Shown here in pieces: positions 43,030 to 51,661 of a stretch of DNA of 64,000 bases (within the stretch, counting starts at the first letter, position 1; each line of letters starts with the position of its first letter). Source of the DNA: Haemaphysalis longicornis (taxonomy: Eukaryota > Arthropoda > Arachnida > Ixodida > Ixodidae); NCBI GenBank assembly GCA_013339765.2, contig CM023454.1, positions 139,789,942 to 139,853,941 of the forward strand, given 5' to 3'. The position numbers were made by a program, and so were the translations under genes. The notes below the pieces were generated by a model. The model made no database searches, was not told the origin of the DNA, and saw only the letters and a program-made list of their open reading frames with translations.

Positions 43030-45236
43030 ATAGCTACATGGTACTCGGAAAGGACAGGGATGGCTGCACACACTCGTCGGGCGGTATGGCAATAATTACC
43101 AGGAAATCCTTAGCATATCACCCTGTCACTTTGGACACTTGGATTGTGGCTGTAGCAATCTACACAGTAATTTCAATAGGTTGATAATGGTATGCTCCAC
43201 ATACATTCCACCCGATTTTGCACTTTGTAGCTCCGATTTCGAAGCGGTGGTTAACGCTTCCAGAACCCTACATCGTCACCAGCGACCTTAATGCACACAA
43301 TTCTCTTTGGGGCTCTTCTCGCTCTGATGCCCGAGGTCGCCTGATAGAGAAGGGTTAAACATCCTCTGGAGCATCCCGTTTCAAGAAGAAACAGCCTACA
43401 TGCCATAACGTAGGACACAATACATACTCAAATCTTGACTTGGCTATTGGTTCGGCAATTTTCTTTCCATGCCTTTAGTGGAGTGTGGGCACAGACCCAT
43501 ATCGTAGTGACCACTTCCCCACCTCGCTACCATATATAGGTAAAGGCCCATGCAGTGGTCTTCCCAGAACAGGTTCAATGAAGCAAGATCTAACTGGAAT
43601 AGATTTAAAGAGACATCCTAACTACACCTCACAAGCATAGGACAGCTACGCGCTGAAGAAGCTTTCCAACAACTGACGGCGCACATACTCGGCGGCGCCG
43701 AAAAGTTCATTCCCCACTACACTGATGCCCTGTGAAACCAGAGGAGGCCGTGGTAGAATGAGGACTGTAAGCGGGCGCGAGAGGCCCAAAAGAAGGTGTG
43801 GGGTATGCTTCGTCACTACCCCACGTCGGGTAACCTCCTGTTGTACAAACAGGCCAAGGCGTTTGGGAAATGTCGGCGCCCTGAGGCAGAATGACAGGGT
43901 TGGCACACCTTTTTGACATCCAATTATTCATGCACGAACACACACAAAATCTGGACACACATACGTAAGCTCAAAGGATCACGAACACACCGCCTGCCCC
44001 TGCGTAGCACAACAGGGGGCGCATTCGAAGACCAGGCTAACACACTTGCACAGCACTTGCAACACGTGTCCTGTTCAGCACACCACGCAAACAGTTTCAT
44101 GAAACAGAAAATGTCTTGGGAAAAGAAGTCCCTGCGTGATAGCAACAAAGTCGCACACTTCCTACAATTGTTCATTTTCAATTGAAGGCCTGAAGGTAGT
44201 TCTGACCACATGTGAACCTTCACCTCCAGGTGCAGATAAGTGTACATACACCATGATACAGCACCTGCACCCAGACACTCTTGAAGCCCTCCTGCACTTA
44301 TACAAAAAAATGTGGCTTTCGGGGCACATTCCGCGCTGTTGGAGGGAGGCCATAGTAGTTGCTTTCCTAAATAAAGGGAAAGAGACTCCCTCTCGTGCAA
44401 GTTATCATCCCATTGCCCTAACCACCTGCCTGTGTAAGCTCTTCGATAAGATGATAAACAGGAGAAGCGTGTACTTCCTAGAGTATACTGCACTTCTCGA
44501 GAGCTGCCAGGCACGCTTTAGGGCGGGGCAATCTACCAACGATCAACTCGTTGCGTTAGAGTCTTATATCAAAGATTCTTTCCTCCACAAGCAGTATTGT
44601 ATGACCGTTTACTTTGATCTTGAAAAGGCGCACGATACTGCTTGGCCGTATGGTATCCCTAGCAAATTAAAGTCCTTTGGCATGTAGGGTAACATGATGA
44701 ACACGCGTTCCAGTCACATGTCTGAAATCACGTTTCACGTGCGGATTTAAACTGCACTCTCCAGGGTTCATGTGCACGAAAATGGCGTGCCACACAGTGG
44801 TGGTTTCAGCTACACCCTTTCTATTGCGAAACTGAATTTTCTTAGGAAGGCGCTGCCACTATCGATTTCTTGTTCAATATATGTAGCCAACGTTCAAGTC
44901 TACTCTAAATCTTGTTAATTGTCTGTCTGTGAGCGCCAAGTCCAGCATGGTGTTAACAAGCTAGCTGCCTGGGCGGATAGCAGTGGTTTTAAATTTAATA
45001 CAGGAAAGTGCACTTGTGTTTTGTTTTCTAAGAAGCGTTGCATCCGGCCGGATCCAGGCATTCAACTCTATAACGTCTCTATTCCTGCCAAAAAGGAACA
45101 CAAGTTTTTAGGTATAATCTTTGATGAAAAGCTCTCATTCGTCGTACACATAAAACAACTGAAACAAATGCTCAGAAATGGTGACTATGCTCAAGGTTCT
45201 CTTGCACATTTATTTTGTTCCTGACAAAAAAGTTTT
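43030..45236 (+). pseudogene. I-A copy 3 ORF2, segment 1: endonuclease, linker, RT palm
   Basis: The endonuclease is badly decayed: GCTHSSGGMAIITRK near 43065, then a diverged TGDLNAHNSLWG-like stretch near 43290. The linker (43880-44030) contains KVWTHIRKLKGS-like residues. The RT frame (44136-44687) shows PSPPGADKCTYTMIQHLHPD, CWREAIVVAFLNKGK, CLCKLFDKMINRR and TVYFDLEKAHDTAW with its aspartate. The YVDD region near 44880 is destroyed. Segment 44919-45224 continues CERQVQHGVNKLAAWADSSG and KKEHKFLGIIFDEKL. It is cut by LINE-X at 45236. Confidence 0.8.
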
Positions 45237-46152
45237 CTATTTATTTTTATTTATTTATTTTAGTACCCTTAGGACCCGTGACGGGCATTACATAGGGGGG
45301 GGGCGAGGTTAAAAACAAACACAACTCTATTTCACCGTTGAATAAGGCGTGATATACACAGTACATCCATCATAGATCGTTCTTCCTCGCGTGTTTTCTG
45401 TTTAACAGGGCATGTATGAACGCAAATAATTTAGTACTGCAACAGGGTTATGTATAAGGTGCTAGCAAAGGCAACCCGTAAGATCAAAACCGACCGTAGT
45501 CAAATAGCAAAGCATACATACAATAAAATGAAACATTTGTAAACTTTGTGCACGTTACATGATTACACTATATAGACAACATCAACTGCAAAAAAATGCA
45601 CATTTTAAAACACTTTTTCAACAAAACAGCGGGTAAGGCTTACTGGTCAATATTTTGGGTGATAAATGAATGCAATGCGGTTTGAAAGGAAGATGATTCT
45701 GTCAGATGAACAAGACTTGCCGCGAGCAAGTTCCATTCCGGTATTGATAAAGCAAAGGGGGAGTTCTGGTATTTTTTGGTTCTAGCAAAAATCGGCTGTA
45801 CTTTGTGCGCATGGTCAGTTCGGGGGGAAATGTGATGAGCCGGCAAAATAATAAATGACCTAAAAGATGACTCAGAGTAGTAAAGGGAGTGAAAAAAAGA
45901 CAAGCGCAAAAATTTCCTTCGGGTATCCAGATTAGGCAGATCAGCAGAACGTTTCAAAGCAGTTACGCTTATATCAGAAGAGTAGGAACGCGGGATAAAT
46001 CTTGTAGCTTTGTTCTGCACAGCTTCAAGGGAGTTAATAAAGAACGCTTTGTGTGGATGCCAGATAACAGCAGCATATTCTAATGTGGATACTATTAATG
46101 CATGCAGTTTGGTATTGCTGTTCGCTTGAAAAAGGCGCCGTTTAAGAAATCC
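45237..46152 (-). mobile_element. LINE-X: 5'-truncated CR1/L2-like LINE
   Basis: A 916-bp minus-strand insert bounded by aagtttt (45230-45236 and 46153-46159). On its strand it encodes an ORF2 C-terminus (45640-46020: VTALKRSADLPNLDTRRKFL, RLSFFHSLYYSESSFRSFI). About 400 bases of 3' untranslated sequence follow, ending in a (TAAA)n-like tail at 45237. I-A ORF2 continues on both sides, with KVF then TNLIGLRLEYG when the insert is removed. Confidence 0.8.
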
Positions 46153-46381
46153 AAGTTTTTACCAACCTAATAGGTTTACGATTGGAATATGGTAGCGTTC
46201 TCAAAGGGCCAGCCACTTAAACATACCTCAGAATATTGAACCTGTGCTTCATCTAGGGCTCCGCTTGGCGTGAAGAGCCTTCCGGACTAGTAGAGTTGAA
46301 AGCCTGTATGTAGAGTGCTACAAATGAAGCCTAGAACGTCAGTAGCATGCACGTACCTGCTTTGTGCTTTTACTTTTAAAG
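46153..46381 (+). pseudogene. I-A copy 3 ORF2, segment 2
   Basis: TNLIGLRLEYGSV resumes the RT end and matches TAVVGAHLDYGSV of copy 1. A decayed EASMQS-like part follows. It is interrupted by LINE-B at 46382. Confidence 0.7.
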
Positions 46382-47997
46382 TTATTTATTTATTTTTTAT
46401 TTATTTAGGAAGTACTGCAGGCCGTAAGCCCCAGCACGAGGGTACATACATCACACACACACACAAAAAACAACAAAGCATCCTGTGTACATACCGAAAA
46501 TAAACAAGATGAGCCAAGACATCGAAAGTGTCAGTAACTCAATGACAAAACAAAAGGAACAACAATGGGTCAGAACAGGGAAGAAATGCAACAAAATGGT
46601 CACCAAAACAATACGCTGAAAAGTGGCTATGACGAATAAAGCATGACAGGTATGCATTTTAAACATTGGGTTCAAGGCGCTCTACTGATAGTAGGTCCTT
46701 TCGAGAATTGTTATTCCAATCGTTGACTGTTCGCGGGAAGAAGGAAAATTTGAACAAAAGATAACGCGTGTGAATGACGAGTTGTCCGCGTTGATAGAGT
46801 GGTTACGAAGTAGGAGGAGTCAAGACCCCGCCAGCGGTTATTAAGACAATAAAGAAACATAAGGCAAATAAACTTTCGTCGTGATTCCAAGGTTATAATC
46901 CCATGGCTCTGCATTGCTTCCTAACTGCGACATTTCTACCATATAATGAATATATGAAGCGCACAGCACGTCTCTGAATTTTCTCAAGTAAGTTAATGTT
47001 CTTTTTTGTTTGGGAGTCCTAGACAACGAACGCGTATTCCACTTTAGGTCGTATGGGTGTGTTGTACGCTAAAAGCGTGAACTGAGGTGGAGCTTTCTAA
47101 GTTTATGCCTTAAAATGGACACTTTGCGAAAACCAGACGATGTTACATTAGCAATGCGTAATTCCAGTGAAGGGTGTTTGGTAATGTTATCTCAAGGTAT
47201 TTATACTCAATACTTCAATTAAAGGGTGATTTGAAACGGCATATTGAAAAAGAAGGGGCTTTTGTTTATTGAAATTCTTAGAAAGACCGACTCGTCTAAG
47301 TTCTATACCCCTTTTACTACACCAAGCAAGAGCATTGCTAAGCACCGTGTTTAGAGCGAGGTGATTTTTTTGGGACTCAATGTTAGAAAAAAGAATGCTA
47401 TTGTCAGAAAAAGGACGATTTGGACTGAATCATGCATAACATCCACTATATCATTACAATAAATTAAAAAAAGCAAGGTCCCCAGTACACTACACTGCGG
47501 GACTCCGGAATTTACAGGAAGGTCAGAAGATCGCCCGTTTACGTCAACATACTGTCTACGGTCCCTTACGTAAGGCGCTACCAATGCGATTAGGTAATTT
47601 GGAATTCGGGTAGCTGCAGATTGTGAATCAATTTTTTATGGGGAACACTGTCGAAAGACTTGCGAAAATCTAAAAAGAGGCCGTATACCTGGCCAGCCTT
47701 ATCAAGGAAGGGTGCAAAGAAATGAACAACAGAAACAGGTAGAGTGACGGTAGAAAACCCTTTTCTGAAACCATGCTGAAATAATCAGAAGATGTGATGT
47801 TCGTGAAGAAAGTTAGTATTGTATGTTGCAATGATATGTTGCAGCATTTTACAGCAGGAAGAGGTCAAAGAAATTGGTCGATAATTCGGAAAAGGTTGCA
47901 GGGGACCCCTTTTTAAAACCGGCAAAACACGGCCCAATTTCCAATCAATTAGCAAGGATGCTGATTTGATGGAACATAAAATAACACGACTAGAAAC
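46382..47997 (-). mobile_element. LINE-B: 5'-truncated CR1/L2-like LINE
   Basis: The minus strand, from about 47990, shows RT blocks NWAVFCRFKKGS-like, FPNYRPISLTSSCCKMLQHI near 47870 and VYGLFLDFRKSFDSVPHKK (about 47640-47690). The frame at 47351-47584 has RRQYVDVNGRSSDLPVNSGV, then PQCSVLGTLLFLIYCND. C-terminal residues run near 46841-47026 and an (TAAA)n tail at 46382-46407 sits beside gcctgcagtacttcctaaat. Stops are frequent. It interrupts I-A copy 3 and no clear target-site duplication was found. Confidence 0.75.
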
Positions 47998-48098
47998 CTA
48001 AAATCTCATCAATTTCTCACCATCATTTTGCGTAAGTTTTTTATGATGCATTCATATGTGAACTCCTTTTCTAATCGTACATCAATCTCTGCTCCCTT
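47998..48098 (+). pseudogene. I-A copy 3 ORF2, segment 3
   Basis: About 100 bases between LINE-B and LINE-C align with copy 1 positions around 1260-1360 read in reverse (for example gatgcattc and catcaatctctgctccc against catgcatcc and catctatttccgtgcc). They show that I-A continues here. Confidence 0.55.
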
Positions 48099-48440
48099 TC
48101 ATTCATTCATTCATTCATCCATTCATTCATTCATGTTTTATTGCGTGTCCAATCAACCATACAGGCTCTTACATTGGTACACAAGTCACATAGTAAAATG
48201 TGATAAAGTGAAAATTAAAAACATCACCAATTTATTATAGCTGCAAGCAAATGCTGTTATCGCGAGCAACAGATTTATCAGTTAAAAAAACGTGCATGGA
48301 AGGCAGAACCGCAAGTCATGACATTAGAAACAGATTTGTTAAGGTACGAGTAAAAACACTTTGAGCCATGAAGAAATCAATATTTTTGACATACCATGAC
48401 ACAGAACATGCAGAACATGACAGAAGAGATCATGATACAG
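48099..48440 (-). mobile_element. LINE-C, 3' end with (TGAA)n tail
   Basis: The plus strand has nine attc-type repeats at 48099-48134, i.e. a (TGAA)n tail on the element strand, followed by untranslated sequence. LINE-C as a whole runs from about 55435 down to 48099 and is interrupted twice. Confidence 0.7.
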
Positions 48441-48634
48441 AGCCTGGTCTTCGAATGCGCCCCCTGTTGTGCTAAGCAGGGACAGGTTGTGTGTGTGTGA
48501 TCCTTTGAGCTTACGTATGTGTGTCCAGACTTTGTGTGTGTTCGTGTATGAATAATTGGATGTCAAGAAGGTGTGCCAACCCTGTCGTTCTGCCTTATGG
48601 CGCACACATTTCCCAAACGCCTTGGCCCGTTTGA
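48441..48634 (-). mobile_element. Small internal I-A fragment inside LINE-C
   Basis: 194 bases match the I-A endonuclease-RT linker (KAFGKCVRHKAERQGWHTFL, KVWTHIRKLKGSHTH, TGGAFEDQA). They lack both I-A ends. An imperfect 18-bp direct repeat beginning atgacacagaa (48396-48413 and 48638-48655) lies around it. Confidence 0.75.
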
Positions 48635-49308
48635 CAAATGACACAGAATTTGCAGGCGTTCAGCAGGTGATTTGCTATGTGGCATACTGGTGGCACATAA
48701 TGTACAATGGCGCGTGAATCACTGAGGGACATGTAAATTGACGCTGTGCAGTAACTCAGGAGCGTAAAAATGACCATTTAGTATCTTATAGAAAAACGTG
48801 GCGTCACGATAACATCGGCGTATTTCTAGGTCGGTGATGCCTATTGTATTTAAAAGACAATAGTGTTCATAATAAACTTTACGTTCGAAATATGTGTCAT
48901 AGATAATTCGAACTAGGCGCTTCTGGACTGATTCTATTAGGTGGGAATACGTTTTGGGGAGCTGGTTCCAAACAACGGAACAAAATTCCAAACGCGATCT
49001 CACCAAAGAACTAAACAAGTGGATGATGGTATCCGGGCATTTGAAATTACGTGTGAAGCGCGAAATTAAACCCAGTAGTTTAAAACTGGTGTAACAAAAG
49101 GACGCAACATGCGGTTTGAAATTAATATGACTATCAATAAGTACTCCTAAATCTTTGATAACGTTTACGTGAAAAATAGCTTCGTTGCCCACCTTGTAAG
49201 GAAACAACACTTGCGACTTCTGCCTCGATACATTAATGATTTTGGTTTTAAACGTGTTTAGAGATAAACAATTTTTTATACACCACTGCGAAATGGCACA
49301 AATATCCT
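48635..49308 (-). pseudogene. LINE-C ORF2, RT thumb and C-terminus
   Basis: The minus strand reads DICAISQWCIKNCLSLNTFK just inside the PLE junction. The frame 48719-49210 follows with VIKDLGVLIDSHINFKPHV, LLGLISRFTRNFKCP, RSRLEFCSVVWNQLPKTYS and LVRIIYDTYFER. These are typical post-catalytic RT blocks of CR1/L2/Jockey-type LINEs. The upstream part is at 54376-55435 beyond the PLE pair. Confidence 0.8.
49298..49308. repeat. Target-site duplication of the PLE pair (left)
   Basis: acaaatatcct, identical to 54376-54386. Both copies encode KDIC-type residues of the LINE-C RT. Confidence 0.85.
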
Positions 49309-50461
49309 AGAAGAACTGCGAGTTGGGCTTGTTGGTATAGGTTCATAATGGGAAAAAGCGCAAAAACAAAACTTGGACAAGAAAGACAACGGGACGAAGC
49401 GCTACTAGCAAATGAAAAGTTTATTCGTCAAAACACAAAAAATATATACACACAATCAAAGCCACCGCCAACACAAATGTACAGTACAATCTACAATCTT
49501 GTACAGTCACGGGAACAACCACCAAAACACTGCATACAACCAAACCGCACGTGTTCATACTCCGAAAGATGCACGGTACACTTTATCAGCCCTTATCCAA
49601 GAAAGCAAACTCGGCATCTGATAGCAAAAAAGAAGGTTGGCTGACAAATATTTTTTCTTCTTTTTTGATGTAAAATGCTTCCATTATCTCTCTTGTTGCC
49701 CGCTTACGGTGTTTGTCAAGAACGATGGTGTGCGGTAGCTCCGGATGGCACGCGCATTCCTCGTCGTTTCGGTTTCCATCAGTGAGCGTGAGTGGCAACT
49801 CCGGACGGCCCGTGCACTTCTTGCAATGCATGGCCAAATGGGAATACGGTGCCCCTTTTAATGAGCTGTTTTGCTCACGAAGGCGAACGTTCAGGCATCG
49901 CCCAGTCTGACAGATGTACTTTTTTCCACACTTGAAAGGGATACTATACACAACGTCCTTACCACACTCAACAATTTAATGCCATGTCTTATCCCACAAC
50001 CATCCGTCCTTTTTTCTTTCTTGCCTGCTAACCTTTACACCGCAGGGCAAATCTTAGCCACTTTGTTTTGGGCTGAAAAGACGACGCGCACGCCATATCT
50101 GGAAGCAACTTTCTTCAGCCGATGTGATACACCGTGTAGGTAAGGAATGACAGCTATCTTGTCAGGAACTGAACCCACTTCATTTTTCTCCCCGCGGGCC
50201 ACGCTTCCAGATTTCTTAATCTCCCGGCGATTCCTTTCACAAGCCAAACGAACAGAGTCGTCTGGGTGCCCGGCTGTCGTTATCCTGTCTACCTGGGCAG
50301 CGACACTCTGTTCCATGAAATGTTCGCAGGATTTGTTCAAAGCTGATTTAATGCAAGAAAAAGCAACACCGTTCTTCACCAGCTTTGAATGGGCTGAACC
50401 GTAACTTAGTAACTCTTTGGTAGACCTTGGGTGGTACATCCAGCAAGTGTGAGTTGTAATT

Positions 50462-50478
50462 AATAAATCCAAATACTG
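50462..50478. repeat. Target-site duplication of the SINE (tail side)
   Basis: aataaatccaaatactg, identical to 50686-50702. Confidence 0.92.
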
Positions 50479-50685
50479 ATTGATTGATTGTAGGGTTTAA
50501 CGCGCCGACGCAGCGCAGGCGATGAGGCGCGCCGTAGTGGAGGGCTCCGGATTAATTTTGACCACCTGGGGATCTTTAACGTGCGCCGAAATCTCGTACA
50601 CACGGGCGTTTTTGCTTTTCGCCTTCATCAGAAAAGCGGCCGCCGCGGCCGGGAATCGAGCCCGCGACCCCGTGCTCAGCAGCGC
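50479..50685 (-). mobile_element. tRNA-derived SINE (Ruka-like), inserted in the PLE
   Basis: A 207-bp insert with a perfect 17-bp duplication on both sides. On the minus strand it begins gcgctgctgagcacggggtc, and a tRNA B-box-like ggctcgattcc is centred near 50655 (consensus ggttcgantcc). A core with ccaggtggtcaaaatt, ccggagccctccactacggc and gcgttaaaccc follows, ending in (CAAT)n. An A box is lacking, so the 5' end is truncated. The name Ruka-like is inferred from tick SINE literature and not confirmed here. Confidence 0.85.
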
Positions 50686-50702
50686 AATAAATCCAAATAC
50701 TG
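50686..50702. repeat. Target-site duplication of the SINE (5' side)
   Basis: Second copy of the 17-mer aataaatccaaatactg. The PLE coding sequence resumes behind it. Confidence 0.92.
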
Positions 50703-51633
50703 GAGTTCACGTTGCTTAGGCACCTCAAACGTGTAATATAAGCCCAAACCCTTTTCCGGAAGGACTTCATGACATCCACAAGTACGCCACAGCCTTGTCC
50801 TTCTTTAACTAAAACAAGGTAGTCATCAACATACCTAAAAAACTTAAGATTTCTGTCTACCAGCTCATTTTCACTTGATCTGTCAAATATGCTTAGAAAG
50901 ATATTAGAAAGCACCGGAGCAACACGAGACCCAATAAAAATGCCTGCTTTCTGAACGTACACCTTGCCACCCCAACCCACTAGAGTACACTTCAGATAGA
51001 GGGCCAGCAACTCTAAAAATCCTTCCACCGAAATACCACATGCATTCCGAAACGTCGCTTCATCGTTATCTTCGAGAATGCAGGCCTATACACATTGCAA
51101 CAAAGGGGCATGTGGAATGGAGTAGTACAGGTCAACAACATCAATACTAAAAGCATCTCGGACATTCACACCGTCAGTCCTCAGGTACTCTACAACTTCC
51201 ATGGAGTTGGGAACCAAAAAAGGATCACAAAGCCGAAGCGATTCCAGATTCTTCTGCAAATACCCGGAAACCAAGTGCTGCCATGAACCCCTTTCAGAAA
51301 CAATGTTCCGAAATGGGAGCTCCGGCTTGTGTGTTTTTACCGTGAAAAACGCATCCAACACAAGAACCTTTTCATTCTTCACCGAGGACATTAAACGGCA
51401 TAAATTCAAATCACCAAGCAACTTCACAGCGCGTCGCCTAACTAAAGAGGCCTTTTCAGTCCTCACGAAAGTTCCTTGTTACAGCGTTTCCGGCCTTCTC
51501 AAGGAACACTTCCTCTGGCATCACAACAAAAAAACCCTCTTTATTGGAAACTGCCACACGAGACCCACTATTCACCAAAAACCTTATCAAAGGCCCGAAA
51601 CCAGCAGACCGAGTCTGTCTAGCATTGTTAGAT

Positions 51634-51661
51634 GCAAAAACCTGAACGCAAAAACCTGAAC
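51634..51661. repeat. 14-bp tandem duplication at the PLE head-to-head junction
   Basis: gcaaaaacctgaac occurs twice in a row (51634-51647, 51648-51661), precisely where homology of the left copy ends and the right copy's leading tail begins. Confidence 0.85.

Larger units (their letters stand above)
49340..51633 (-). pseudogene. PLE left copy: RT and GIY-YIG endonuclease, SINE-interrupted
   Basis: PLE protein on the minus strand. RT includes FASNNARQTRSAG, LGDLNLCRLMSSVKNEK, FFTVKTHKPELPFR and SIDVVDLYYSIPHAPLLQC (51086-51466). Then come GWGGKVYVQKAG, SRVAPVLSNIFL and an intact catalytic FFRYVDDYLVLVKE (about 50820-50860). A SINE (50479-50685) interrupts the protein near YLDL. After it the coding resumes (SIKELL-like WMYHPRSTKELLSYG, RLKKVASRYGVRVVFSAQN). 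The GIY-YIG endonuclease 49586-49951 has YSIPFKCGKKYICQTGRCLN, where YIG reads YIC. The N-terminal third is missing. PLEs use GIY-YIG instead of the endonucleases of LINEs. Confidence 0.88.

Noticed and set aside
48099..48134. (CATT)n as an independent microsatellite
   Set aside because: It stands exactly at the 3' end of LINE-C, so it is better explained as that LINE's (TGAA)n tail.
50647..50685. Possible tRNA gene (B-box-like sequence)
   Set aside because: No A box or cloverleaf. It is the tRNA-derived head of a SINE with target-site duplications.
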